Source: Actinotalea caeni | GTDB lineage: Bacteria > Actinomycetota > Actinomycetes > Actinomycetales > Beutenbergiaceae | NCBI RefSeq assembly: GCF_009733795.1 | Contig: NZ_WNXX01000001.1 | Coordinates: forward strand, 186,001-250,000 | DNA: 64,000 bases | Reading direction: 5' to 3' | Shown: positions 15,747 through 24,384 of the stretch, piece by piece | How the letters are laid out: every line of letters starts with the position of its first letter | Numbering within the stretch: position 1 is the stretch's first letter | The notes under the pieces: model-generated | Told to the model about the DNA's origin: nothing | The model's database searches: none | The model's input: only the letters and a program-made list of their open reading frames with translations | Program-made: the position numbers and the translations under genes

Positions 15747-16691
15747 GTGGAGCAGCACGGGCAGGACGGGCGGCGTGGCGGGGCAGCACGCGTCGCAGCG
15801 ATCCTGCGCGACGACATCGCCTACCGGCGGCTGCGCCCGGGCGACAGGCTGCCGTCGACGCGCCAGCTGGTCCACGCGCACGGTGTCGCGATGGCGACGG
15901 CGAGCCGGGCGGTCGCGATGCTGCGCGACGAGGGGCTGGTCGTCACGCGTCCCGGTTCGGGCACGACCGTGCGTCCGCTCCCGACCCGGCCCGCGACCGC
16001 GCGGCCCTCGCGCGGCAACGCTCGCGCGGAGGTCGTCGAGCGGGCGGTCGCGATCGCCGATCGCGAGGGCCTGCACGCGGTGACGATGCGCCGGCTCGCG
16101 GGCGAGCTCGGCATGGCCCCGATGTCGCTGTACCGCCACGTGGCCGGCCGCGAGGACCTCGAGCGGCTCATGCTGCGGGCGGTCTTCGTCGCCTCGCCGC
16201 TGCCCTCTCCCCCGCCGGAGTCGCCCCGCGAACGGCTGCTCGGCGTCTACCGCCTGCAGTGGCGGCTCTACCGTCGGCACCGCTGGCTCGCCACGCTCAC
16301 GGGTGTCACGCGGCCGCCGCTGGTGCCCGAGGCGATGAGCCACACCGAGCGTGCGCTCGGTGCCCTCGCCGACCTCGGCCTGCCCCTCGCCGAGCGAGGC
16401 GGGGTCGCGATCGCGCTGACCGCGCTCGTCCGCGGGCTCGCGCTGAGCGTCGCCGAGGAGGTCGAGGCCGAGCACGAGTCGCGCCAGCGGAACGGGCAGT
16501 GGTGGAGCCTCGTCGACCCCGAGATCACCGCACTCCTGGCCACGGGCCGGTTCCCACAGCTCGCCGCCCTGGCCGGTGCGGTTCCCACGACCGACGCCGA
16601 CTACCTCGACGACGTCGTCGAGTCCGCGCTCACGACGCTGGTCGACGGCCTGGCGGGTACGTACCCGCACCCCGAGCCGTCCGCCCCCTGA
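15747..16691 (+). CDS. Double-HTH regulator: GntR winged helix fused to TetR domain
   Basis: The first 75 residues are a GntR-type winged helix (AAILRDDIAYRRLRPGDRLPSTRQLV, then a wing ending RPGSGTTVR). A second DNA-binding domain follows: a TetR helix-turn-helix with ADREGLHAVTMRRLAGELGMAPMSLYRHVAGRED. The C-terminal part resembles the TetR_C_1 (tetracycline-repressor-like) helical domain. At 314 residues nothing is truncated. The GTG start lacks a strong Shine-Dalgarno. It is divergent from the amidohydrolase gene and the likely regulator of the inverted repeat between them. Confidence 0.88.
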   Translation: MEQHGQDGRRGGAARVAAILRDDIAYRRLRPGDRLPSTRQLVHAHGVAMATASRAVAMLRDEGLVVTRPGSGTTVRPLPTRPATARPSRGNARAEVVERAVAIADREGLHAVTMRRLAGELGMAPMSLYRHVAGREDLERLMLRAVFVASPLPSPPPESPRERLLGVYRLQWRLYRRHRWLATLTGVTRPPLVPEAMSHTERALGALADLGLPLAERGGVAIALTALVRGLALSVAEEVEAEHESRQRNGQWWSLVDPEITALLATGRFPQLAALAGAVPTTDADYLDDVVESALTTLVDGLAGTYPHPEPSAP

Positions 16692-16700
16692 GGTCGGCGC

Positions 16701-17777
16701 TCAGGCGGGCGGCCCCGCCGTCTCCCCCGGCTCGAGCTCGACCGGCAGCACCGTCCGCGGCGGCACGTCCTCGCCCCGCAGCAGCGCGGTGACCAGCTCG
16801 CCCGCACGTCGGCCGCGCTCCTGCAGCGGCTGCCGGACCGTCGTGAGCCGGCGCCCGAGCCACGGGGCGTCGACGCCGTCGAACCCGGTCACGGTGAGGT
16901 CGCCCGGGACCCGCAGGCCAGTCTCGGCCGCCGCGGCCAGCGCGCCGGCGGCGAGCTGGTCGTTCTGCGCGAGCAGCGCCGTCGGTCGGTCCGGCAGCGC
17001 CAGCAGCACCCGGGCGGCGGCCGCGCCCGCCTCGGCGTCCCGGCCGCCGGCCTCGACGCGCACCGCGTCGGGGAACACGCCGCGCACGGCCTCGAGGCGG
17101 CCGCGGATCGTGCGGTTGGCGATCGTCTCGAGCCCTTCCCCGATCGGCTGGACCGGGCCAGGGGCGCGGGTCCGCCCCGGCCGCGTGGTGCGCATGAGCA
17201 CACCGACGCGACGGTGCCCGAGCGCCGCGACGTGGCGCGCCATCGCCGCCATGCCGCCGACGTCGTCGACCTCGACCAGCGTCACGCCCTCGGCGTGCGG
17301 ACCCTCGATCCCGACGACCGGCACCCCGCGGGTGCGCACCAGCGGCAGCAGCTCGTCGAACTCCTCGCCCCGGGTCGCGAACACGACGGCGTCGACCGGC
17401 AGCATCCGCAGCGCCTCGGGGCGCTCGTCGCGCGGCTCCGCCCGGCCGGGCAGCAGCAGCTGGCCGAAGCCCTCGCGGTCGAGCACGTCCGACAGGCCGT
17501 CCATCGTCGCGACCGCCACCGGGTTCTGGAACGCCTGCCGCACGCGCTCCGCGATCACGATGCCGACGATGCCGCTGCGGCCGCTGCGCAGCGAGCTGGC
17601 CACCGGGTGCGGGCCCTCGTAGCCCAGCTCGGCCGCCGCGGCGAGGATCCGGTCGCGGGTGCCGGGCGAGACCCGCTCGCGGCGACGGAACACCAGCGAC
17701 GCCGTCGACGTGGAGACCCCGGCCGCCGCGGCCACGTCGGCGATCGTGGCGCGACCGTGCCGACCGCGACCCGTCAT
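16701..17777 (-). CDS. LacI-family repressor of the glycerophosphodiester-type operon
   Basis: The regulator has a LacI helix-turn-helix (IADVAAAAGVSTSTASLVF) and the hinge region HPVASSLRSG, then a periplasmic-binding-like effector domain. It is 358 residues long, with an ATG start and an upstream AGAGGGG. It is transcribed away from a five-gene import operon, and the gap holds two copies of a 16-bp palindrome. Control of both directions is likely. The inducer may be the imported substrate or a breakdown product. Confidence 0.92.
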   Translation of the reverse strand: MTGRGRHGRATIADVAAAAGVSTSTASLVFRRRERVSPGTRDRILAAAAELGYEGPHPVASSLRSGRSGIVGIVIAERVRQAFQNPVAVATMDGLSDVLDREGFGQLLLPGRAEPRDERPEALRMLPVDAVVFATRGEEFDELLPLVRTRGVPVVGIEGPHAEGVTLVEVDDVGGMAAMARHVAALGHRRVGVLMRTTRPGRTRAPGPVQPIGEGLETIANRTIRGRLEAVRGVFPDAVRVEAGGRDAEAGAAAARVLLALPDRPTALLAQNDQLAAGALAAAAETGLRVPGDLTVTGFDGVDAPWLGRRLTTVRQPLQERGRRAGELVTALLRGEDVPPRTVLPVELEPGETAGPPA

Positions 17778-17815
17778 GGAGCCAGTCCCCTCTCGTCGCG
17801 CTCACCGTAGCGTCG

Positions 17816-17831
17816 ATCGCAACGATGCGAT
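17816..17831. promoter_or_regulatory. LacI-type operator, copy 1
   Basis: ATCGCAACGATGCGAT is a 16-bp near-perfect palindrome, 15/16 identical to the second copy, with centres 35 bp apart. It lies about 40 bp upstream of the lacI start. Confidence 0.78.
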
Positions 17832-17850
17832 ACGGTCGACGCCGTCTTCG

Positions 17851-17866
17851 ATCGCAACGTTGCGAT
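17851..17866. promoter_or_regulatory. LacI-type operator, copy 2 (perfect palindrome)
   Basis: ATCGCAACGTTGCGAT is a perfect 16-bp palindrome with the central CG typical of LacI-family sites. It lies upstream of the transporter operon. No convincing -35/-10 pair could be read nearby. Confidence 0.82.
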
Positions 17867-17990
17867 GTTTCCTCGCGGCTCGAGGTCCCGTCGTCCGACG
17901 TTCACGCGATCGACACCCCGGCAGCCTTCCATGACGTCGGTGCGGCACGCCGTGCCGGACCCCGCGGATCGATCGAAGGGAACCCCCACC

Positions 17991-19157
17991 GTGGCCACGA
18001 AGCGACTCTCAGCGGGACTGGTCGGCGTCGCCGCCCTCGCGCTCGCGACGGCGTGCGGCCCCGTCGCCTCCGGCGGCTCCTCCGCCGACACCGGCGGCTC
18101 GGACGACGGCGCCGGCGGCTCCCGTCTCACCGTCTTCATCTCGGGCGACACGAACCTGCAGGACCTGTGGGAGCAAGGCCTCATCCCCGCCTACGAGGAG
18201 GCCAACCCCGGCGTGCAGGTCGACGTCGTGCTCGACCTGCACGGCGAGCACGACCAGCAGACCGTCGCCAAGCTCGTCACCTCCACCGAGGCGGGTGACG
18301 ACCCGGGCTTCGACCTCGTCGACGCCGGCTTCGTCGTCGCCAGCGCGGCCGAGGCGGGTGTGCTGCACGAGGTCGGCCCGGACGTCGTCTCCGGGCTGGC
18401 GGACGTGCACGACACGATCCTCACCGCGGGCAAGGGCGTCGGCATCCCCTACCGCGCCTCCTCGGTGCTGCTCGCCTACGACAGCACCGTGGTGGCGGAA
18501 CCGCCGCAGACGCTCGACGACCTGCTCACCTGGATCGAGGAGAACCCGGGCCAGTTCGCCTACAACTCCCCCGCCACCGGCGGCTCCGGCGGCGCGTTCG
18601 TCACGACGGTCCTCGACAGCTACCTCTCGCCCGAGGACCAGGAGGCGCTGCGCACGCGCTACGCCGAGGACGTGCAGGAGGGCTGGCAGCCAGGCTTCGA
18701 GCGGCTCGCCGAGCTCGGCCCGTCGATGTACCAGGGCGGCGTCTACCCGAACGGCAACTCGCAGGTCCTCGAGCTGCTGGGGTCGGGCTCGATCGCGATG
18801 GCGCCGGTGTGGAGCGACCAGTTCATCACCGCCGTCGAGAACGGGCTGATCTCCGAGGACGTGCACTACACGCAGATCACCGACCCGAGCTTCACCGGCA
18901 ACGCCTCCTACCTGGGCATCCCGCGCACGAGCGACAACACCGAGGGCGCGATCGACCTCGCGAACTTCGTGCTCAGCCCCGAGGGGCAGACGATCATCGC
19001 CGAGCAGATCGCCGGCTACCCGGTGATCCCGCTGGAGATGCTGCCCGAGGGGATCGCGGAGACCTTCGCCGACGCCGACCCCACCGCGCTGCGGCCGTCG
19101 TACTTCAGCGAGAACACCGACGACATGAACAACATGTGGGACCAGCTCGTCCCGTGA
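17991..19157 (+). CDS. ABC importer solute-binding lipoprotein
   Basis: This 388-residue extracellular binding protein starts at a GTG, ten bases after AAGGG. The signal peptide ends in an ATAC lipobox followed by a Gly/Ser/Asp-rich linker. The mature domain begins with RLTVFISGDTNLQDLWEQGLIP and is closer to iron/polyamine/phosphonate binders (FbpA/PotD-like) than to classical maltose binders. That fits the FbpC/PotA-like ATPase downstream. The last four bases overlap the first permease gene (GTGA). The fused phosphodiesterase-phosphatase at the operon's end suggests a phosphodiester ligand. Confidence 0.9.
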   Translation: MATKRLSAGLVGVAALALATACGPVASGGSSADTGGSDDGAGGSRLTVFISGDTNLQDLWEQGLIPAYEEANPGVQVDVVLDLHGEHDQQTVAKLVTSTEAGDDPGFDLVDAGFVVASAAEAGVLHEVGPDVVSGLADVHDTILTAGKGVGIPYRASSVLLAYDSTVVAEPPQTLDDLLTWIEENPGQFAYNSPATGGSGGAFVTTVLDSYLSPEDQEALRTRYAEDVQEGWQPGFERLAELGPSMYQGGVYPNGNSQVLELLGSGSIAMAPVWSDQFITAVENGLISEDVHYTQITDPSFTGNASYLGIPRTSDNTEGAIDLANFVLSPEGQTIIAEQIAGYPVIPLEMLPEGIAETFADADPTALRPSYFSENTDDMNNMWDQLVP

Positions 19158-20131
19158 CCGCGCTCGACCACTCCGCCGAGACGGCCCGGCGCCCGCGTGA
19201 GGCCCGTCGTCCCGCCCGCCCCGGCGGCGCGGGTCGCCGGGCCGAGCGGCGCCGGGCGGCCGTCGGGTTCTCGATGGCGCTGCCGCCGGTGCTCGTGATC
19301 TCGCTGTTCGTGGGGCTGCCGGTGGTGCTGGCGGTCGCGTTCAGCCTCGGCGTGACCGGTGGCCTCAACCGCACCGCCGCCGTCATCGGGCAGGACGTGC
19401 ACTCCACCGACGGCCTGCTCACCACGGCCGCCTACGAGCAGCTGTTCGCCGACCCCCGGTTCCCTCGCGACCTGGCCGCCACCGTGCTCGTCACGGTCGT
19501 CACCACGCTCGTCGTGCTCGGGCTCGCGATCGGCATCGCGGTGCTGCTGCGGCTGCGCGGCGGCTGGGCGGCCACGCTGCTGTCCGGGCTGGCGGTCGTG
19601 CCGCTGTTCATCCCGGTCGTCATCGCCTCCTGGGCGATCCTCACCTTCTACTCGGCCGACGGCTTCCTGCGCAGCCTGTTCGCGCAGGTCGGCCTGCAGG
19701 CCCCGGTGCTGGGGTTCACGGTGACCGGCGTCATCATCGCCTCGGTCTGGGTCAACCTGCCGTTCGCGCTGCTGATGGCGGCGTCGGGCATGCAGGCGAT
19801 CCCCGACGCGCTCATCGACGCCGCCCGCGACGCCGGCGCCGGCACGCTGCGGATCGTCACCCGCGTCCTGGTGCCCCTCGCGGGGATCCCGCTGGTCATC
19901 GCCGGCACGTTCACCGCAATCGGCGTCCTCGGGCAGTTCACCGTGCCGTACTTCACCGGCCCGAACGCGCCGCAGCAGCTCGGCGTCGACATCAGCAAGT
20001 ACTTCCAGTCGTTCAACCAGCCGCAGCAGGCGGCCGCGATCGCCGTCGTCGTGTTCGTCATCGCGTCGGGGGTCGCCGCCACCTACGTGTGGGCGAACTT
20101 CCGTTCCGCCAAGCAGGAGGGACGCGTCTGA
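19154..20131 (+). CDS. ABC importer permease 1
   Basis: This 325-residue membrane subunit has an unusually basic 30-residue cytosolic tail before the first helix (GFSMALPPVLVISLFVGLPVV). About six helices follow, with an EAA loop (DAARDAGAGTLRIVTRVLVPLAG) near residue 230. The GTG start overlaps the lipoprotein stop. Its own TGA overlaps the ATG of permease 2 by one base, so all are translationally coupled. Confidence 0.92.
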   Translation: MTALDHSAETARRPREARRPARPGGAGRRAERRRAAVGFSMALPPVLVISLFVGLPVVLAVAFSLGVTGGLNRTAAVIGQDVHSTDGLLTTAAYEQLFADPRFPRDLAATVLVTVVTTLVVLGLAIGIAVLLRLRGGWAATLLSGLAVVPLFIPVVIASWAILTFYSADGFLRSLFAQVGLQAPVLGFTVTGVIIASVWVNLPFALLMAASGMQAIPDALIDAARDAGAGTLRIVTRVLVPLAGIPLVIAGTFTAIGVLGQFTVPYFTGPNAPQQLGVDISKYFQSFNQPQQAAAIAVVVFVIASGVAATYVWANFRSAKQEGRV

Positions 20132-20956
20132 TGGCCGCCGGGACCACCCGCCGCAGCACGGGCGGCACGATCCTGCTCACGGTGCTCGTGCTGCTCGTCG
20201 CGGTCTTCATCCTGGGACCGCTGCTGTGGCTCGCCGTGCACGCCTTCGCGACCCGCTGGCGCTACCCCAACCTGCTGCCGGACGGCCTCACGCTCGACTG
20301 GTGGCGCGTGGTCTTCGCCGAGCCCGAGCTGTTCGGCGCGATGCAGAACACGCTGTTCTTCGCACCGGTGACCGTGCTGCTCTCGGCCGTCATCTGCCTG
20401 CCCGCGGCGTACGTTCTCCCGGTTCTCCTTCCCGGGACGGCGGCTCTTCCTCATCGGGCTGTTCGCCACCAACGCGTTCCCCAAGATGGGGCTGTTCGTC
20501 GCGATGGCGACCGTGTTCTACGGGCTGCGGCTCATGGAGACCGCGCTGGGCATCGTCATCGTGCACGTCATCGGCACCGTCGTGTTCATGACGTGGATCC
20601 CCGCCGCGGCGTTCTCCTCGGTGCCCCGCTCGCTGGAGGAGGCGGCGCGCGACGCCGGTGCCGGACGGCTGCGCGTGTTCCTCACCGTGACGCTGCCGCT
20701 CGCGCTCCCCGGCATCCTCGTCGCCGCGGTGATGTCGTTCCTCGCGTCGTTCGACGAGGCCCAGGGCACCTACCTGGTGGGGGCGCCGTCGTACATGACG
20801 ATGCCGACCGAGATGTACTCGCTCGTCCTCAACTACCCCAAGCAGGTCGCGGCCGTGTTCGCGATCCTGCTGTCCATCCCGTCCGTCGTCCTCCTGCTGC
20901 TGACCCGCCGCTACATCATGGGCGGGCACCTGGCGGAGGGCTTCCAGATCCGTTAG
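20131..20956 (+). pseudogene. ABC importer permease 2, frameshifted
   Basis: The ATG at 20131 opens a normal permease (TRRSTGGTILLTVLVLLVAVF...TLFFAPVTVLLSAVICLPAAY). After the Tyr codon at 20410-20412, homology continues in the +1-offset frame (FSRFSFPGRRLFLIGLFATNAFP...). That part ends with a correct EAA loop (EEAARDAGAGRLRVFLTVTLPLA) and the stop at 20954. The site reads TAC-G-TTC where relatives have a Tyr-Ala-Phe or Tyr-Ala-Leu stretch. This is best explained by loss of two bases at about 20413, or by an inserted G. If real, the importer has lost one channel subunit; a base-call error is also possible. Confidence 0.82.
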
Positions 20957-20963
20957 GACAGAC

Positions 20964-22013
20964 GTGGCACGCACCTCCACCACCCCGCCCGCGACGGCGG
21001 CGGAGCCGGGCACGACGCCCGGGCTGCGGCTCGCCGGGCTCACCAAGGTGCTCGGTGGCCGCACGATCGTCGACGACCTCACGCTCGACATCGCGCCCGG
21101 CGAGATGGTCTCCCTGCTCGGGCCCTCCGGCTGCGGCAAGACGACGACGCTGCGCCTCATCGCCGGCTTCCTGCACCCGGACGCCGGGCGGGTCGAGGTC
21201 GACGGCGCGGACATCACCGACCTCGGTCCCGAGCGGCGCCCCAGCGCGATGGTGTTCCAGAACTACGCGCTGTGGCCGCACATGACGATCTCCAAGAACG
21301 TCGCGTTCCCGCTCAAGGTGGCGAAGGTGCCGCGCGCCGAGATCGCCCGGCGGGTCGCCGAGGTGCTCGAGCTCGTGGGGCTCTCGCACCACGCCGGCTC
21401 CCGGCCCGCCCACATCTCCGGCGGCGAGCAGCAGCGCGCCGCGCTCGCACGGGCACTGGTGCAGCGGCCGAAGCTCCTGCTGCTCGACGAGCCGCTCTCC
21501 AACCTCGACGCGAAGCTGCGGGTGCGGGTGCGCGAGGAGATCCGCGACATCCAGCAGCGGCTCGGCATCACCACCGTGCTGGTGACGCACGACCAGGAGG
21601 AGGCGCTGTCGGTGTCGGACCGGGTCGCCGTCATGAACGAGGGCCGCATCGAGCAGGTCTCGACGCCGGCCGAGCTGTACCGGGCGCCCGCGACCTCGTT
21701 CGTGGCGGGCTTCATCGGCTCCAGCAACACCCTCGCCGCCCTCGACCTCGGCGAGGGCGAGCCGGGCGTCACCTGGGTGGTGCGGCCCGAGGACGTCCGG
21801 ATCGACCCGAGCGGCATGCCCGGCGTGGTGCGCCGTGTGCTGCCGCACGGCCACTACGCCGAGGTGTCGATCACCGTCCGCGACACCGACCTGCGCGCGT
21901 TCGTCACCGGCGCCGCGCCCGAGCCCGGCGAGGAGGTGGGCGTGCGGATCGTCAGGGCGCTGCGCTACCGCGACGGCCGCCTCGAGGACGCCCACGTCGA
22001 GGTGCCGGCATGA
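20964..22013 (+). CDS. ABC importer ATPase (FbpC/PotA/UgpC-like)
   Basis: The nucleotide-binding subunit has Walker A GPSGCGKTTT, Q-loop VFQNYALWPHMT, signature ISGGEQQR, Walker B LLLLDEPLSNLD and the H-loop in TVLVTHDQEEAL. From about residue 250 a C-terminal TOBE-like regulatory domain follows (VVRPEDVRIDPSGMPGVVRRV). It is 349 residues long with a GTG start. Its TGA overlaps the ATG of the GDPD-IMPase gene (ATGA). Unlike the first sugar operon, this importer carries its own ATPase. Confidence 0.94.
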   Translation: MARTSTTPPATAAEPGTTPGLRLAGLTKVLGGRTIVDDLTLDIAPGEMVSLLGPSGCGKTTTLRLIAGFLHPDAGRVEVDGADITDLGPERRPSAMVFQNYALWPHMTISKNVAFPLKVAKVPRAEIARRVAEVLELVGLSHHAGSRPAHISGGEQQRAALARALVQRPKLLLLDEPLSNLDAKLRVRVREEIRDIQQRLGITTVLVTHDQEEALSVSDRVAVMNEGRIEQVSTPAELYRAPATSFVAGFIGSSNTLAALDLGEGEPGVTWVVRPEDVRIDPSGMPGVVRRVLPHGHYAEVSITVRDTDLRAFVTGAAPEPGEEVGVRIVRALRYRDGRLEDAHVEVPA

Positions 22014-23542
22014 GCGACGGGCTTCCCCGCGTCGTCGCCCACCGCGGTGTGCACGGCGAGCCGGACGGGCCGCGCGAGAACACGCTCGCCGCGGTCCGTG
22101 CCGCGCTGGACGCCGGGATCGAGTGGATCGAGATCGACGTCCGCGTGTGCCGCGACGGCGCCGTGGTGCTGCTGCACGACCCGACGCTGGCACGGCTGTG
22201 GGGCGACCCGCGAGCCGTCGTGGACGTCCCGTGGGAGGAGGTGCGCACGCTGGGCGGCGGCGACCGGCGCGTGCCGCTGCTGAGGGAGGCGCTCGACCTG
22301 GTCGCGGGCACCGGCGCGACGCTCCTCGTCGACGTCGACGACCCCGAGGTGGCGCTTCCTGCCGCCCACGTCGTCGCGCAGGGCCCGGCGGACGCGCGCA
22401 CGGCCTGGTGCGGTCACCCGGAGTCGATGCGACGCGTCCGGGAGGTCGTCCCGGACGCCGCGATCTGGACGCCCTGGTACGCCGTCGAGCCGCCGACCCC
22501 CGAGGAGCTCGACGGCGTCGCGCTCGTCAACGCCCAGCACCTGCTGGTCGGTGAGGCGTTCGTGGCCGCCGTGCACGCGGCGGGCGCGGAGGTCGCGGTG
22601 TGGACTGTCGACGACGCCGCGCAGGCGGCACACCTGGCGCGGATCGGCGTCGACTCGATCACGACCAACGACGTGGTGACCGTGCGCCGGGCGCTGCAGG
22701 AGGGCACGGTCGACGAGCGCGCTCGGCAGGCGGCCGTCGCGTTCGAGCTCGCCCAGCACGCCGCGGAGGCCACCGCCGCGGCCCGCCGCGACGGCGTGCG
22801 CACGGTGGAGACGAAGAGCGGACCGGCCGACCACGTCACCGAGGTCGACCGCGACATCGAGCACTGGGTGCGCGCCGTGCTGACGGCGCAGTTCCCCGAC
22901 CACGACGTCGTCGGCGAGGAGTTCGGCGGGACCGGCAGCGGCGAGCGGCCGTGCTGGTACCTCGACCCGATCGACGGCACCGCGAACCTGGCGAACGGGT
23001 TCCCGTGGACGAGCTTCTCGCTCGCGCTGGTCGAGGGCGGGCGCCCCGTCGTCGGTGTCGTGCTCGACCCGGTCGCCGACGGCGACGCCGGCCCGGTCCC
23101 GGTGCTCGCTGTGGCGGGGCGGGGCGTCACACGTGCCGGCCAACCGGTCAGCGCGCCGCCGTCCACCGGCCCGGACCCGCTCGCGGGTGCGATGGCCGTG
23201 ACCGAGCTGGACGGTGCACGAGCGTGGCAGGGCCTGCACGAGCTGCTCGACGCGCTCGGCCGTCGGCACTGCACGCTGCGCATCCCGGGCTCGGGCACGG
23301 CGTCGCTGGCCGGTGTGGCGCTGGGCCGCGGGGTGGCGGCGATCGTGCACCGGTACAGCCCGCTCGACCACGGCGCGGCGGCGCTGGTCGTGGCGGAGGC
23401 CGGTGGCACCGTGCTCGACGGCACCGGCCGGCCGAGCCTGCACCCGGTCGGCGGCCCGATCGTCGTCGGTGCGGACGAGCGTGCGGCGCGCGCGCTCTGG
23501 CGGGAGTGGTACGAGGCCCGCGCCCTCACGCTCGGCCTGTGA
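22010..23542 (+). CDS. Fusion: glycerophosphodiester phosphodiesterase + inositol monophosphatase
   Basis: Residues 1-235 form a GDPD TIM barrel: VVAHRGVHG with RENT, WIEIDVRVCRDGAVVLLHDPTL, and a C-terminal VWTVDDAAQAAHLARIGVDSITTND. After a short helix, residues 250-500 form an inositol monophosphatase-superfamily domain. It has GEEFGG, the metal-binding DPIDGTANLANGFPW and SPLDHGAAALVVAEAGG. Both active sites look intact. A protein that splits a glycerophosphodiester and then dephosphorylates an inositol- or sugar-phosphate would turn glycerophosphoinositol-like substrates into free polyol and a glycerol product. It is translationally coupled to the importer ATPase and lacks a signal peptide, so it acts after uptake. 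Confidence 0.88.
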   Translation: MSDGLPRVVAHRGVHGEPDGPRENTLAAVRAALDAGIEWIEIDVRVCRDGAVVLLHDPTLARLWGDPRAVVDVPWEEVRTLGGGDRRVPLLREALDLVAGTGATLLVDVDDPEVALPAAHVVAQGPADARTAWCGHPESMRRVREVVPDAAIWTPWYAVEPPTPEELDGVALVNAQHLLVGEAFVAAVHAAGAEVAVWTVDDAAQAAHLARIGVDSITTNDVVTVRRALQEGTVDERARQAAVAFELAQHAAEATAAARRDGVRTVETKSGPADHVTEVDRDIEHWVRAVLTAQFPDHDVVGEEFGGTGSGERPCWYLDPIDGTANLANGFPWTSFSLALVEGGRPVVGVVLDPVADGDAGPVPVLAVAGRGVTRAGQPVSAPPSTGPDPLAGAMAVTELDGARAWQGLHELLDALGRRHCTLRIPGSGTASLAGVALGRGVAAIVHRYSPLDHGAAALVVAEAGGTVLDGTGRPSLHPVGGPIVVGADERAARALWREWYEARALTLGL

Positions 23543-23545
23543 GCC

Positions 23546-24283
23546 TCAGCGCTGCCCGGCAGGACGCACGACGACCTCGTTGACGTCGACGTCGGCCGGC
23601 TGGTCGATCGCGAAGGCGACCGCTCGCGCGACCGCGTCGGCCGGGATCGCGCGACGGCGGTACTCGACCATGAACGCGGCGGCGTCGGGGTCGGTGATGT
23701 GGTCGGCCAGCTCCGACTCGGTGACGCCCGGCGAGACGGTCGTGACCCGGATCGAGGGGTCGGACTCCTGTCGCAGCCCCTCCGCGACCGCCCAGGCGGC
23801 GAACTTGGTCGCGGAGTAGATCGCCGAGGTGGGCACGACCTCGTGCGCACCGACCGACGCGACGCTCACGAGGTGCCCGCCGCCCTGCGCGCGGAAGTGC
23901 GGCAGCGCGGCGGCGACCGCGTGGTAGAGCCCGCGCACGTTGACGTCGAGCATCCGGTCCCACTCCTCCAGCAGCAGCGCGTCCAGCCGGGACAGCAGCA
24001 TCACGCCCGCGTTGGCGACGACGACGTCGAGCCGGCCGTGCTCGGCGACGACCGCGTCGACCACAGCACCCACGTCCTCCCGACGCGTCACGTCGAGCGT
24101 GCGTGCCTCCGCGCCGTGGCCCGCGGCCCGCAGCTCGGCGACGACGGCGTCGAGCCGGTCGGTGCGCCGGGCCGCGAGCACGACGTGGTGGCCCTGCGCG
24201 GCGAGCCGGCGCGCGGTGGCCTCGCCGATCCCGCTCGAGGCGCCGGTGACGAGAACGATCTTCCGGGTGGTGTCGGTGTCCAT
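23546..24283 (-). CDS. Short-chain dehydrogenase/reductase
   Basis: This classical SDR of 245 residues has the NAD(P)-binding TGASSGIGEATAR, then NAGVM, a catalytic Ser in SVASVGAHE, and the YSATK motif (YxxxK). An Arg pair after the first strand (AARRTD) suggests NADPH. The start is the ATG at 24283; a longer in-frame version has no homology. It is divergent from an XRE-family regulator, a common pairing in which the regulator controls the SDR. The substrate is unknown. Confidence 0.92.
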   Translation of the reverse strand: MDTDTTRKIVLVTGASSGIGEATARRLAAQGHHVVLAARRTDRLDAVVAELRAAGHGAEARTLDVTRREDVGAVVDAVVAEHGRLDVVVANAGVMLLSRLDALLLEEWDRMLDVNVRGLYHAVAAALPHFRAQGGGHLVSVASVGAHEVVPTSAIYSATKFAAWAVAEGLRQESDPSIRVTTVSPGVTESELADHITDPDAAAFMVEYRRRAIPADAVARAVAFAIDQPADVDVNEVVVRPAGQR

Positions 24284-24384
24284 GCCTCGACGCTCCCCCG
24301 CACGACCGGCGCCAGGAAGGCCGCGCCGAGCCTGGGTGCGACACACCCTCCCTCGCCGAGGACGCCGTCGTTATCGTCGGTGCG

